The notes: generated by a model not told the origin, from the letters alone. Positions 1 through 8,881 are shown, counted from the first letter of the stretch. The stretch is DNA of 64,000 bases from Haloarcula salinisoli (GCF_019599405.1 NZ_RKLQ01000002.1:944052-1008051); one strand, 5' to 3'. Numbers and translations: made by a program.

Positions 1-66
1 AGCGAGCAGGACTACGAGACGGTCGGACTCGACAGACTCCCGTTGGAATCATATCAGACTGAGTGA
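1..66 (+). CDS. C-terminal end of an unidentified protein (partial)
   Basis: The window opens inside a reading frame that runs from base 1 and ends with TGA at 64-66. Only the last 21 residues are visible, ending in DRLPLESYQTE. The codon use is haloarchaeal and the frame is open to the edge, so this is probably the real end of an upstream gene. Too little is visible to name a family. It converges on cheF across a hairpin array. Confidence 0.5.
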   Translation, partial: SEQDYETVGLDRLPLESYQTE

Positions 67-453
67 GTGTCACCGCCCTACTGCTCGCGGCTCACTTCGT
101 CCTCGATTGTTCGGATACGCCGCTTTCTGTCGGCGTCTCCCGCTCCCCGGCTCGCTTCGGTCGCCGTTCCGTCAGGAGGCGACTCGTTTCACTCGTCGCC
201 TCCCTACTCGCGGGTCGCTGCGCTCACGGCTTGGGCCGTTCGCGTACGACCCCTCCCTGTAGTCGGGCTCGCTCTCCCCGCTGCGCTTAACCGAGGTCGT
301 CGCTACGCTCCGACCCCGCTACTCGCGGTTCCCTTCGGTCACCGCTGCGCGTTCGGTGGCGTCTCCCTCCGGTCGACCTCGCTGCTCGCGGCTCGTTACA
401 CTCGCCGCTGCGCATTTCGGCGGTTTTCGCTCGCTCCGCTCGCTCAAACCGCC
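67..453 (-). repeat. Family B hairpin array after cheF (array B1)
   Basis: This gene-free stretch is packed with short inverted repeats. Seen on the minus strand they lie directly downstream of the cheF TAG stop. The first stem (446-453 with 419-426) abuts the stop codon. Further hairpins have 11-base loops: 388-408, 325-345, 295-315, 175-203 (9-bp stem) and 148-166. Read on the minus strand the loops are GAGTGTAACGA, GACCGAAGGGA, GAGCGTAGCGA, GAGTGAAACGA and GACCGAAGCGA. Stem sequences differ while loop sequences are nearly constant. Open frames crossing this stretch are by-products of the GC-rich repeat. Confidence 0.8.
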
Positions 454-1320
454 CTACTCCCCACTCATCGCTTCACTCGCCATATTCCGCCCCTGCGCGT
501 TCAGACTGACCTCCGTTCGCTCGCGGACTTTATCGACCGCGCCGACGTCCAGCAGCTTCTGGTAAATCTCCTCGACGTCGTCGGGCGTCGTTCCGACGAA
601 GTCGGCCATCTCGAAGGGCGAAACCCCCGAATACAGCGCCATCAGCACCTGGCTCTCCATCTCGGAGAGTTCGTAGTCGTCCTCTCGCTCGTCGACGACG
701 GCACCGAACAGCGCCTCCAGCGCGTCGGTGTGGTGGGCCATTCCGGAGAAGTGGGTCTCGACGCTGCGGTCCTCCTCGTCGGTGTGTTCGACCTCGACGA
801 CCGTTCGCTGGTCGCCCAGCACGGTGCTCTCGCTGGTCTCGATGGTGCCAACGTCGTCGATATCGAAGACGGTCGACCCACCGCCCGGGAACTGCAGTCG
901 GACCTCGTCGTCGTCCAGTCGGAACCGGGCCTTGCTCCACTCGGCGTCGTCCTGGATGACGCCGCCCACGACGGCGGGATGCCGGGCGAGGATGACCTCG
1001 CCCTGCAGGGTCGCCCGTCGGTACTCGAACTCGAAATCGGAGACGTTGCTCGCGTCCACCAGCAGGACGTTGTCGCCGACCGAGAGCACGGTCGCACCCG
1101 GAGGCACCTCCTCGGGCACGACGCTCTCGGGCTCGTCGGGCACGGAGATGTTCGAGTGGGGAATCGGCGTCTTGCCCTCGTTGGTCGCGAGGACGATTCG
1201 CTTGTTGGTGACGATGAGTCGGCAGGACTGCCATCTGGGGTCGGCGACCGGGTCGCCGCCGCGGACGACGTACTGGAAGTCGCCGGACGTGTCGAGTATC
1301 TTGTGTTCGTCACCACTCAT
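454..1320 (-). CDS. cheF: CheF, archaellum chemotaxis adaptor
   Basis: The protein (288 residues from ATG 1320) matches archaeal CheF (DUF439). In the family, CheF links the Che phosphorelay (CheY) to the archaellum switch. The N-terminus has the typical pattern of DTSGDFQYVVRGG followed by WQSCRLIVTNKRIVLA, a PH-like fold. The C-terminal third, ending around VRERTEVSLNAQGRN, looks like a winged-helix segment. An in-frame GTG at 1335 is an alternative start. The minus-strand TATA-like box at 1354-1360 puts transcription start near 1330, which favours ATG 1320. No other che or arl gene is nearby, so cheF stands apart from its usual cluster in this window. Confidence 0.85.
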   Translation of the reverse strand: MSGDEHKILDTSGDFQYVVRGGDPVADPRWQSCRLIVTNKRIVLATNEGKTPIPHSNISVPDEPESVVPEEVPPGATVLSVGDNVLLVDASNVSDFEFEYRRATLQGEVILARHPAVVGGVIQDDAEWSKARFRLDDDEVRLQFPGGGSTVFDIDDVGTIETSESTVLGDQRTVVEVEHTDEEDRSVETHFSGMAHHTDALEALFGAVVDEREDDYELSEMESQVLMALYSGVSPFEMADFVGTTPDDVEEIYQKLLDVGAVDKVRERTEVSLNAQGRNMASEAMSGE

Positions 1321-1353
1321 AGCCGCTGTCGTCACAGAGTTGTCGCCGACTCG

Positions 1354-1360
1354 TATATAA
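1354..1360 (-). promoter_or_regulatory. TATA box of cheF
   Basis: TTATATA on the minus strand lies about 35 bases upstream of ATG 1320. This fits an archaeal TATA element with transcription start near 1330 and a short leader. Confidence 0.5.
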
Positions 1361-1370
1361 CTTCCACCGC

Positions 1371-2189
1371 TCAGAGCGCCACCAGCAACCCGCCGACGAC
1401 GCCCAGGCCACCGAAGACCACACAGACGGTCCAGAACGGGACCCGGCGGACCAGTCTGACCAGGGCGTCGACGGTGAGATAGCCGACGACCGCGCTGACG
1501 GCCAGCGCGACCACCGCACTCAGCGGGTCGATGGCCGGCACACCGTCGTCGAGTAGTACCAAGGCGTTAGCTCCCATCGCCGCCGGAATCGACAGCAGGA
1601 AGGAGAGCCGCAGCGACGACTCCCCCTCGTGACCGCGCAACAGGAGCGCACTGACGGTCGTTCCGGAGCGGGAGACGCCCGGGAGGATGGCCACGCCCTG
1701 GAGGGCGCCGACGAAGACGGCGTCGAGCCAGTTCGGACTGTGGCGCTCGCCCAGCGACAGCGCGACGGCGAACCGCTGGAGCAGCCCCGTCAAAACGAGC
1801 AGGCCACCGACCAGCGCGAGGAACAGTCCGCCCTCCAGCCCGGAGACGGCGGCGTCGAGCAGGAGATACGCCGGCAATCCGGTCAGTCCCGTTGCGACCG
1901 TCGCTATCGCCAGAAAGGAGAGGTCAGCGGTCTCGTCGGCGAACGGGCGCCGGGTGAGCTCGCGGACCGAACCGAGAATGTCGGCCACGTCTGCCCGGTA
2001 GTACGCGATGGCGGCGACGCCGGTCCCGGCGTGTAAAAAGAGCGCCAGCCGTGTCGCATCCTCGGGTGCGAACCCGGCCAGCGCCGTCGAGGCGAGCGCG
2101 ACCCCGCCCTCGCTGGAGACGGGAATCCACTCCAGTATCCCCTGGAGGATACCAAGCAGGATGGCGACGAGGACGGGATTCATATCCAT
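1371..2189 (-). CDS. uppP: UppP/BacA-family undecaprenyl-diphosphatase-like membrane protein
   Basis: This 272-residue polytopic membrane protein has the two BacA/UppP signature regions. They are QGILEWIPVSSEG near residues 15-28 (bacterial form QGxxEFLPISSSGH) and LPGVSRSGTT near residue 170. The family dephosphorylates polyprenyl diphosphates at the membrane. In archaea the likely substrate is a dolichyl diphosphate released by glycosylation, which is my inference. The first motif has E-G where bacteria usually have S-G-H, a variant I associate with archaeal homologues. ATG 2183 is a possible alternative start. Confidence 0.82.
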   Translation of the reverse strand: MDMNPVLVAILLGILQGILEWIPVSSEGGVALASTALAGFAPEDATRLALFLHAGTGVAAIAYYRADVADILGSVRELTRRPFADETADLSFLAIATVATGLTGLPAYLLLDAAVSGLEGGLFLALVGGLLVLTGLLQRFAVALSLGERHSPNWLDAVFVGALQGVAILPGVSRSGTTVSALLLRGHEGESSLRLSFLLSIPAAMGANALVLLDDGVPAIDPLSAVVALAVSAVVGYLTVDALVRLVRRVPFWTVCVVFGGLGVVGGLLVAL

Positions 2190-2247
2190 CCAGCGGATAG
2201 CCGAGGGTAAAATCGGTTCGGTCCGGAGTCGGGACGAGAGCTATCAG

Positions 2248-2257
2248 TATATATATA
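2248..2257 (+). promoter_or_regulatory. TATA box of the MscS gene (leaderless)
   Basis: The run TATATATATA is centred about 26 bases upstream of ATG 2278. This places the transcript start at or next to the start codon. Confidence 0.6.
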
Positions 2258-2277
2258 GGCCCTGTCTAACGGCTGGT

Positions 2278-3444
2278 ATGCAACTGGGTGGCATCGTCGC
2301 CTGGCTGGCCGGCCTCCCCGCCTGGCAGGGATTTGGGCTGCTCGTCGTGACCAGCCTCCTGCTTTCCGTCGCCGTGCGGGAACTGGGGGACAGATATCTC
2401 AAGCGGCTGACCGACCGCATCGACGGCGACGTCGACGAGATTGTCTTCGGCGGCGTCCACACCGCGCTGTATCTCACCGTCGGACTCGCCGGTGCCTACG
2501 TCGGGACACAGGTGTACGACATCTCGCCGGGCATCGCCGTCCCGCTGGAGGCGGGGACGCTGTCGCTCGTCATCGTCGTCTGGGCGCTGACGCTGCTGCG
2601 TGTCGGGCGGAAGGCCTCGACCGTGGTGACCGACAGCCGCTACATCGACCGCCAGATGGTCCCTATCCTCCAGAACGTCTGGAGCGCCGCCGTCGCCGCC
2701 GTCGCCATCTTCCTCCTGCTCGTGCTCTGGAACATCGACGTGACGCCGCTGCTTGCCTCCGCGGGTATCGCCGGTATCATCGTCGGGCTGGCGGCCCGGG
2801 ACACCCTGGCGAACTTCTTTGGCTCGCTGTCGCTGTATCTCGACGGGACCTACGCGGTCGGCGACTACGTCGTCCTCGAGACCGGAGAACGGGGCCGCGT
2901 CGAGGACATCTCGGTGCGTTCGACGGTCATCCGGACCCGCGACGACATCCTCGTCACCGTCCCCAACTCGAAGCTGTCGAACGCGGCCATCGTCAACGAG
3001 TCCACGCCGAAGACGAAACGGCGCATCCGGGTGCCCATCGGCGTCGCCTACGGCACCGATATCGACGACCTGGAGGAACTGCTGCTGGAGATCGCCGAAG
3101 GCGAGGGGCTGGTACTGGAGCGACCCAAACCGAGAGTGCGGTTCCGGGAGTTCGGTGGCTCCGCGCTGAACTTCGAGTTGCTGTGCTGGGTCAACAATCC
3201 CGCCCAGCGCGCCAGAGCCACCCACGAGCTCAACAGCGCCATCTACAAGCGATTCCAGGCCGACGGCATCGAGATTCCGTTCCCACAGCGGGACGTGTCG
3301 ATGTCCGTCACCGACGTACCCGGAGAGCTGTTCGGCCAGCCCAGCGAGCCGCCCAGTGAACCGTTCCCGACCGAGGGCGCGGCCGGTGAAGCGAGCCAGC
3401 CGGGGGCCGAACACCGCTCTGACGGCGGACAGGACGGCCGGTGA
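2278..3444 (+). CDS. mscS: MscS-family mechanosensitive channel
   Basis: The 388-residue protein has several N-terminal membrane helices. The MscS pore helix and beta domain follow: AGIAGIIVGLAARDTLANFF and then LDGTYAVGDYVVLE. Next come the middle beta region (RVEDISVRSTVIRTRDD, VPNSKLSNAAIVN) and an alpha/beta C-terminal domain. Such channels release solutes after hypo-osmotic shock. The start at 2278 is supported by the TATA box 26 bases upstream. The frame is open further upstream, but that part overlaps uppP antisense. The acidic tail after residue 355 is rich in P, E and G and probably disordered. Confidence 0.88.
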   Translation: MQLGGIVAWLAGLPAWQGFGLLVVTSLLLSVAVRELGDRYLKRLTDRIDGDVDEIVFGGVHTALYLTVGLAGAYVGTQVYDISPGIAVPLEAGTLSLVIVVWALTLLRVGRKASTVVTDSRYIDRQMVPILQNVWSAAVAAVAIFLLLVLWNIDVTPLLASAGIAGIIVGLAARDTLANFFGSLSLYLDGTYAVGDYVVLETGERGRVEDISVRSTVIRTRDDILVTVPNSKLSNAAIVNESTPKTKRRIRVPIGVAYGTDIDDLEELLLEIAEGEGLVLERPKPRVRFREFGGSALNFELLCWVNNPAQRARATHELNSAIYKRFQADGIEIPFPQRDVSMSVTDVPGELFGQPSEPPSEPFPTEGAAGEASQPGAEHRSDGGQDGR

Positions 3445-3486
3445 CAGAATCCAAGCTCCGTGGCTGATTCGACAAACACCCAGGGC

Positions 3487-3597
3487 GGGACTGAAAGGGG
3501 CGGCGGGGAGGACGAAGCACGGGGAAGCAAGCACGCGAGCGGAGCGAGCGCGCGCAGCGAGCCGCGCGAGTCGTCCCCGCCGGGGCTTTCTGGCTGT
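3487..3597 (-). ncRNA. Family A structured element, copy A1
   Basis: On the plus strand the element begins GGGACTGAAAGGGGC (3487-3501) and ends GGGGCTTTCTGGCTGT (3582-3597). The inner arms GGCGGGGAGGACGA and TCGTCCCCGCC pair with a 3-base bulge. The proposed RNA sense is the minus strand, starting ACAGCCAGAAAGCCCC. It lies just after the MscS stop. The upstream AT-rich box is weak for this copy. Its interior carries short GC-rich repeats of the type GAGCGGAGCGAGC. Confidence 0.6.
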
Positions 3598-3679
3598 CGA
3601 CACAGCAGGGAGTAGGAATCGTGTGCATTGTTGCAGCTAGGTCGAAACGCAGTTACCGGCCGCCCCCCTCGCATCGACA

Positions 3680-4960
3680 ATGACCGTTCTAGACGACGCG
3701 CAGGCCGCGCTGGCCACGGGGCCGCTCTGTGATTCCTGTCTCGGTCGGCTGTTCGCCGAGCGCAGCTTCGGGCTGGCCAACGCCGAGCGGGGCCACGCAC
3801 TCCGGGTCTCGCTGGCGCTCGAGGACGACGAACCCTTCGAGCCGACCGAGGACTGCTGGGTCTGCGAACTGGAGAGCGAACGAGTGGAGTGGTGGGCCGA
3901 ACAGGCCGCGACGGCTGTCCGTGGCTACGAGTTCAACACGTACCAGGTCGGGACGAAGGTCCCGCCCCTGCTCGAAGAGAACGACGCCTTGCTCCGGGAG
4001 GACGTGGGACTGGACGAGGACGCCGGCGAGGCGCTGAAGACCGAGCTCAATCGGGAAGTGGGCAAGCACGTTGGCGACCTGACCGGCGCCGAGGTGGAGT
4101 TCGGTCGACCGGACGTCCAGTTCACGCTGGACCTGGCGACCGACGAGGTCGACGTCAACGTCAACTCCGCGTTCGTCTACGGCCGCTACCGCAAGCTCGA
4201 ACGCGATATCCCACAGACGAAGTGGCCCTGCAACGACTGTAACGGCACCGGCCGCTGGCAGGGCGAGCCCTGTGACGGCTGTGACGGCTCGGGCTTTCGC
4301 TACGACGAGAGCGTCGAACAGCTCTCCGCGCCGGTCGTCGTCGAGGCGATGGACGGCGAGGCGGGCACGTTCCACGGCGCGGGCCGCGAGGACGTCGACG
4401 CGCTGATGCTCGAATCCGGCCGCCCGTTCGTCATCGAGGTCGACGAGCCCAGAGTGCGCGACATCGACGTCGAACAGCTGGAGAGAGATATCAACGACTT
4501 CGCCGACGGCAAGGTCGAGGTCGAGAGCCTCCGGCTGGCGACTCACGAGATGGTCGAACGGGTCAAGGAACTCGACGCCTCGAAGACCTACCGGATGGAC
4601 GTCGAGTTCGACGAGTCGGTCACCGACGAGGCCCTCCAGAGCGCCCTCGAGGAGCTCGAAGGGGCGACCATCCACCAGGACACACCCCAGCGGGTCTCGC
4701 ACCGACGAGCGGACCTCACCCGCACCCGGGACGTCTACGCCGCCAGCGGCGAACTGGTCGACGAGAGCCACGCCGACATTCGAATTCACGGCGCGGGCGG
4801 GCTCTACGTGAAGGAACTGATTTCGAGTGATGAAGGCCGCACCGAGCCGAGTCTGACGGGGCTGCTGGGCGTCGACAGCGTCGTGACCGCACTCGACGTG
4901 GTCGACGTGCAGGGCGAGGACGAGCCCTTCGCTGACGAGGAGTTCTTCCGGGACATCTGA
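3680..4960 (+). CDS. pus10: tRNA pseudouridine synthase Pus10
   Basis: This 426-residue protein is the archaeal Pus10, which makes pseudouridine 54/55 in the tRNA T-arm. The N-terminus has paired cysteines (CDSCLGRLF near 18, CWVC near 60). The THUMP-like region follows. Two CxxCxGxG-type knuckles lie near residues 185-205 (CNDCNGTG, CDGCDGSG) and probably bind zinc. The catalytic segment is GAGREDVDALMLESGRPF near 235-252, with the conserved Asp in REDVD. The start follows GACA at 3676-3679. Its neighbour rnhB starts 46 bases after the stop. Confidence 0.9.
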   Translation: MTVLDDAQAALATGPLCDSCLGRLFAERSFGLANAERGHALRVSLALEDDEPFEPTEDCWVCELESERVEWWAEQAATAVRGYEFNTYQVGTKVPPLLEENDALLREDVGLDEDAGEALKTELNREVGKHVGDLTGAEVEFGRPDVQFTLDLATDEVDVNVNSAFVYGRYRKLERDIPQTKWPCNDCNGTGRWQGEPCDGCDGSGFRYDESVEQLSAPVVVEAMDGEAGTFHGAGREDVDALMLESGRPFVIEVDEPRVRDIDVEQLERDINDFADGKVEVESLRLATHEMVERVKELDASKTYRMDVEFDESVTDEALQSALEELEGATIHQDTPQRVSHRRADLTRTRDVYAASGELVDESHADIRIHGAGGLYVKELISSDEGRTEPSLTGLLGVDSVVTALDVVDVQGEDEPFADEEFFRDI

Positions 4961-5006
4961 GAGAGCGACCACAACGGCTTTACTCGACGCCGCGAACCGA
5001 CCAGCC

Positions 5007-5642
5007 ATGCGACTGGGCGTCGACGAGGCCGGCAAAGGGCCCGTGCTGGGGTCGATGTTCGCCGCCGCGGTGCGAGCCGACCCCGACACACTGCCCGACG
5101 GCGTGGGCGACTCGAAGGGTATCGCGCCCGCGAAACGCGAGCGACTGGACAGCGAAATCCGAACGGTAGCGGACGCTGTCGCCGTCACGGAGATTCCCGT
5201 CGCCCGCATCGACGACCCCGAGACGGACATGAACACGCTGACCGTCGCCGCCCACGCCGAGGCGCTCGCGGGGGTCGCCGACGACGGGCTCGCGGGGCTG
5301 GTCGACGCCGGCGACACCGACGCCGACCGCTTCGGCCGCCGGGTCGCCGACCGCGTCGACGCGACGCTTTCCCTCACCGCAGAACACGGGGCCGACGAGA
5401 CCGACCCGCTGGTCGGCGCGGCCTCCATCCTCGCGAAGGTGGCCCGCGACAGCCACGTCGAGGCCCTCGCCGATATCTACGGCGACGTGGGCTCGGGCTA
5501 CCCGAGCGACCCCACGACGCGGGAGTTTCTGTCGGAGTACGTCGAGGAGCACGGGGAGCTACCGGAGTGTGCCCGGGCGTCGTGGTCCACCTGCGAGGAC
5601 GTGCTGGCCGCCGCTCAGCAGTCGTCGCTGGGGGAGTTTTGA
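5007..5642 (+). CDS. rnhB: Ribonuclease HII
   Basis: This 211-residue protein begins with the RNase HII active-site motif RLGVDEAGKGPVLG, which carries the first Asp-Glu pair. GAASILAKVARDSHVE near residue 135 matches the family's central motif. The enzyme cuts the RNA strand of RNA/DNA hybrids, including single ribonucleotides in DNA. A TTTACT box about 30 bases upstream suggests its own leaderless promoter inside the short gap after pus10. The length is normal for archaeal RNase HII. Confidence 0.93.
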   Translation: MRLGVDEAGKGPVLGSMFAAAVRADPDTLPDGVGDSKGIAPAKRERLDSEIRTVADAVAVTEIPVARIDDPETDMNTLTVAAHAEALAGVADDGLAGLVDAGDTDADRFGRRVADRVDATLSLTAEHGADETDPLVGAASILAKVARDSHVEALADIYGDVGSGYPSDPTTREFLSEYVEEHGELPECARASWSTCEDVLAAAQQSSLGEF

Positions 5643-5680
5643 ACCACCGCTCGTAGACGAAGACACGGACAACACCGGGT

Positions 5681-5864
5681 GGGACTGAAAGGGGCGACTG
5701 GCTACACGAACCCCGACGAAGTCCTCGAAAGAGCGCACCGCGCTCTTTCGGGATGATGAAAATCGCCAGCGGCGATTTTCAGATCATAAGGACCGCAGGG
5801 AGCGGGAGCGACTGAGGACCGCAACGAGTCGCGGGAGTGTAGCCAGTCGGGGCTTTCTGGCTGT
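5681..5864 (-). ncRNA. Family A structured element, copy A2
   Basis: The plus strand starts GGGACTGAAAGGGGC (5681-5695) and ends GGGGCTTTCTGGCTGT (5849-5864). The arms CGACTGGCTACAC (5695-5707) and GTGTAGCCAGTCG (5837-5849) are perfectly complementary. The interior has nested hairpins: GAAAGAGCGC/GCGCTCTTTC (5727-5749) and GAAAATCGCC/GGCGATTTTC (5758-5780). The minus strand is the proposed RNA sense. A GGTTATG box at 5883-5889 lies about 22 bases upstream of the RNA start. Confidence 0.65.
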
Positions 5865-5898
5865 TAGCGGTGCTGGAGTCGACATAACCGACAGCGAA

Positions 5899-5913
5899 AC
5901 CGAAATTTTCGGT
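5899..5913 (-). terminator. Hairpin after secD
   Basis: ACCGAAA-T-TTTCGGT forms a perfect 7-bp hairpin 2 bases after the secD TAG stop on the minus strand. It is AT-richer than its surroundings and is a likely 3'-end or terminator structure. Confidence 0.45.
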
Positions 5914-5915
5914 CC

Positions 5916-7475
5916 CTATTCGTCCAGCACGAGGTTCCGGAGGATGTCACCGTAGGCCGGGCGGGTGACCAGCACACCGATGAGGACGCCGACGATGGTG
6001 ATGATGGCGAAGCCGGAGAGGTCACCCAGCGGGAAGCCCACGAGGGGGACCATCGCGACGATGGTCGTCGCCGCGGCCGCGCCGATGACCCAGAACGCCT
6101 TCCGGAAGCGACTCTGGAACACGCGGGCCGTCCCGACCTCCCCTTGCTGGAGAATCTCGTCACCGATGATGATGAGGTCGTCCACCCCCGTCCCGATGAC
6201 GGCGATGAAGCCAGCGAGATGGGAGAGGTTGAGCGGGTACTGTGCCAGCGCGACGAAGCCAAGCAGGATGTACACCTCCGAGAGCGCGGTGACGATCATC
6301 GGCAGGGCGACCTCACGGCGCCGGTAGCGGACGTACACCACGAGACTGACCGCGAGCACCGCGAGCAGCCCAGTGATGAGAGAGTTCGTCCGGAACTGGT
6401 CAGCCAGCGCCGGCGACAGGGTGCTCCGACTCCCGTCCTCGAAGTTCAGGTCCGCCGGGAGCTGGCCGGCGTCGAGACTCAGCTGGAGTTCGCGCGCCTC
6501 GTCCATGGAGGTGGTGGTCATGACGAACTGCGGGTCGTTGGCGAAGGTCCCATCGGCGAAGGACTGCCCGAGGCCCGGGTCGACGCCGCCGACGAACACC
6601 GGCTCGCCGTTGAGTGTCGTTACCAGACACGTGCCGTTGATGGTGTCGACGCTCTCGTGCTCGCTCGCCTCGACAGCGCAGGAGGCCCCGCCGCCGAAGC
6701 CGGCGTCGGCCATGTCGTTCTGGAACTGCCGGGCCGCCTGCTGTTCGATGACGACCGGGACCTGGGGCTGGTTGTTCACCGTCTGGGCGGTGCCGATGTC
6801 GCTGAAGTCGTCCTGTCCGAGGACCTGCTGACGGGTCCAGTTACCGGAGGTGCCGTTCTGGTAGACGGCGTAGACCCGGACGACACCGCGCTCTTCGAGG
6901 ATATCGATGAGGTCCTCGGCGTCGCGGCCGGGGGCGGTGACGGCGATGAGATTCTGCCCTCCGGGGACGTTGACCTCACGGACGTTCCCGCCGCTGAGTG
7001 CCGACGTGGATACTTTCCGGTCGATGGCGTCGACCATCTCTTTGCGGGTCTCGGACGTCACGCCCGGGCGGACGGTCTCGGGCTGGTAGCCCTCCTCCTC
7101 CAACGCGGTCCGGAGCTCGGCCTCGGTGACGTTCCCGTCGAACACCTCGACGGTGCCGCTCTCGTTCGCCGATGGCCTGACCGTCAGGTCGATGGGGTCG
7201 ACCCCCAGTCGGTTCGACAGGGCCGTCTGCAGCTGGACCGCCTCGGTCTGGTTCCCGACTTCGACCCCCTCGGCAGTCGTGCCGACGACCGGTGCCTCGA
7301 TACGGGCACCACCGGAGAGGTCGATACCGTACTGGAGGTTGGTGAGCTGTTCGCCACCGGCCGACTCGTTAGCGGCGGTCCCCGGCGGCGCCCCGGGGAC
7401 AAAGAGTGCGACGGTGCTACCGAGCAGGAGGACGACGAGGACGACGATGCGCCAGTTATCACGGAGGGTACTCAT
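5916..7475 (-). CDS. secD: Protein-export membrane protein SecD
   Basis: This 519-residue SecD pairs with SecF in the membrane complex that assists Sec-dependent export. An N-terminal membrane helix (residues 8-27) precedes GIDLSGGARIE, the conserved D1 motif, and then a large extracytoplasmic P1 region. The C-terminal half has about five helices, including GFIAVIGTGVDDLIIIGDE. The start overlaps the secF stop by 4 bases (7472-7475), so the order is secF then secD in one transcript. Bacterial operons usually place secD first; the reverse order is common in haloarchaea. Confidence 0.92.
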   Translation of the reverse strand: MSTLRDNWRIVVLVVLLLGSTVALFVPGAPPGTAANESAGGEQLTNLQYGIDLSGGARIEAPVVGTTAEGVEVGNQTEAVQLQTALSNRLGVDPIDLTVRPSANESGTVEVFDGNVTEAELRTALEEEGYQPETVRPGVTSETRKEMVDAIDRKVSTSALSGGNVREVNVPGGQNLIAVTAPGRDAEDLIDILEERGVVRVYAVYQNGTSGNWTRQQVLGQDDFSDIGTAQTVNNQPQVPVVIEQQAARQFQNDMADAGFGGGASCAVEASEHESVDTINGTCLVTTLNGEPVFVGGVDPGLGQSFADGTFANDPQFVMTTTSMDEARELQLSLDAGQLPADLNFEDGSRSTLSPALADQFRTNSLITGLLAVLAVSLVVYVRYRRREVALPMIVTALSEVYILLGFVALAQYPLNLSHLAGFIAVIGTGVDDLIIIGDEILQQGEVGTARVFQSRFRKAFWVIGAAAATTIVAMVPLVGFPLGDLSGFAIITIVGVLIGVLVTRPAYGDILRNLVLDE

Positions 7476-8341
7476 CGAGACACCCCCTCGTACTTGTACC
7501 AGCGAAGCAGTGTGACGTTGAGCATGTAGGTGTTCATCAGGTCAGCCGTCAGCCCCAGCACCAGCACGATACCGATAGAGGCCATCAGGTCGATACCGAA
7601 CAGTGTCGCCGAGATGGCCATCACGGTCATCGCGGCGATGGAGGTAAGGGTCATCGTCACACCGGTCCGCATCGCGCGGTAGGTCGACTCGTAGAACCCG
7701 CCCGAGCGACGGAGGACGTGGTTGTTCAGCAGGATGTCCGAGTCCACCGAATACCCGATGAGCATGAGCAAGGCGGCGACGGTCCCCAGAGAGAGCTTGA
7801 TACCGACGAGATTCATGATGGCGACGGGAATGACGATGTCCGAGAAGGCCGAGATGACGATGGCGATACTTGGCACGAACGTCCGGAAGAGAGCGAAGGC
7901 CAGCAGGCTCATCCCGAGGAACGCGATGCCGACGCCCATGAGCGCGAACCGCTGACTCTGCTGGCCGAAGACCGCCGAGGTCGTCCCGCTCTGGAGCACG
8001 GTGATACCGTCGGCCTGTTCGGCCGTGTCGGTGAGCGTCGAGAGGTCCCCGGTGTTGTCGAACGTGATTATATACTGGTCCTGTCCGGAGACCTGCTGGA
8101 CCGAAACGACGGAGTCACCGAAGAGGTCGGTGGCTTGCTGTTCCGAAATCGGCTCGGACGACTGCACCTTGATTTCTGATCCCCCTGTGAAGTCGTTGCC
8201 CAGCGTGACCGGTGACCCGGTAAACGCGTAGGTGACCGCGAGCACCCCCAGGGCGACCGCCAGCACCACCAGCGGTACCGCGATGAGCTGACGGTTGGAG
8301 TACTGCGTGTAGTCGACTTCCGGGACCTCGAACGCGACCAT
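7472..8341 (-). CDS. secF: Protein-export membrane protein SecF
   Basis: This 289-residue protein has six predicted helices. It shows the SecF motifs GNDFTGGSEIKV near residue 50 and LLMLIGYSVDSDILLNNHVLR near 190. It forms the heterodimer SecDF with the downstream gene, and the ATGA overlap implies translational coupling. Family knowledge places it at the translocon exit side. It probably supports export of unfolded proteins. The Tat-exported surface protein elsewhere in this window would not need it. Confidence 0.92.
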   Translation of the reverse strand: MVAFEVPEVDYTQYSNRQLIAVPLVVLAVALGVLAVTYAFTGSPVTLGNDFTGGSEIKVQSSEPISEQQATDLFGDSVVSVQQVSGQDQYIITFDNTGDLSTLTDTAEQADGITVLQSGTTSAVFGQQSQRFALMGVGIAFLGMSLLAFALFRTFVPSIAIVISAFSDIVIPVAIMNLVGIKLSLGTVAALLMLIGYSVDSDILLNNHVLRRSGGFYESTYRAMRTGVTMTLTSIAAMTVMAISATLFGIDLMASIGIVLVLGLTADLMNTYMLNVTLLRWYKYEGVSR

Positions 8342-8413
8342 GGCCGCAGGTGTGGCACGCCCCCGAATAAGCCTTCTTAATCCGCGCTGCCCGACCGGGA
8401 ACGAACCGGGGCC

Positions 8414-8881
8414 TCAATCCGGCAGATACCGGACGCTGACGACGCCGTCGGCGGTCCGAATCTCCACGCGGTCGACACCCAGCCGCGCTGCTCGGGCGAC
8501 CGTCTCCTCGTCGGCCGCGACGTCGTCGGCCGTCGGTGCCGCCTCGCCGTCGGGCACGGTCAGGACGTGTAACTCGCCGGTGCCGGCCCGCTCCTGGGTG
8601 GTGAGTTCGCCGACGGGCTGGTCGGCGGCGAGGTCCTTTGCTTGCTGGGTCGGCTCCAGGTCAACGACTGCGACCGGAATCTCGTACTCGGCGGCGAGGT
8701 CTGCCACCGCGTAGGTGACCTCCATCGGCGGCTCCGCCTCCAGCGTAGCCTCGATGACGGCGCCGCCTTCGAGGCCGGGGTTCTCCGACAGCGTCAGTAC
8801 CTGCGCATCGACCACGTCCCGAACTGTGACCGACGACTCGTCGGCATGGGTGACGAGGAAGGTCCCCTCTTTCTGGGTCAT
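8414..8881 (-). CDS. Conserved haloarchaeal protein (DUF5812-like)
   Basis: This 155-residue acidic, cysteine-free protein is compact, with alternating strands and helices and no membrane segment. It begins MTQKEGTFLVTHADESSVTVRD and ends with VEIRTADGVVSVRYL. I recognise it as a haloarchaea-specific family, probably DUF5812, of unknown function. It is transcribed in the same direction as secF/secD, and 72 bases separate it from the secF start. No catalytic motif can be seen. Confidence 0.65.
   Translation of the reverse strand: MTQKEGTFLVTHADESSVTVRDVVDAQVLTLSENPGLEGGAVIEATLEAEPPMEVTYAVADLAAEYEIPVAVVDLEPTQQAKDLAADQPVGELTTQERAGTGELHVLTVPDGEAAPTADDVAADEETVARAARLGVDRVEIRTADGVVSVRYLPD

Noticed and set aside
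2266-3603. 445-codon minus-strand frame over mscS
   Set aside because: Fully overlaps the MscS gene and has a composition typical of a shadow frame.
3487-5864. Family A as an insertion sequence or MITE
   Set aside because: Single copies have different left and right ends, the inner stem covaries, and I found no target duplication. A mobile origin for the paired units is still possible and is kept as an alternative.
6144-7529. 461-codon open frame opposite secD
   Set aside because: Antisense to a certain gene, with no promoter or family match.
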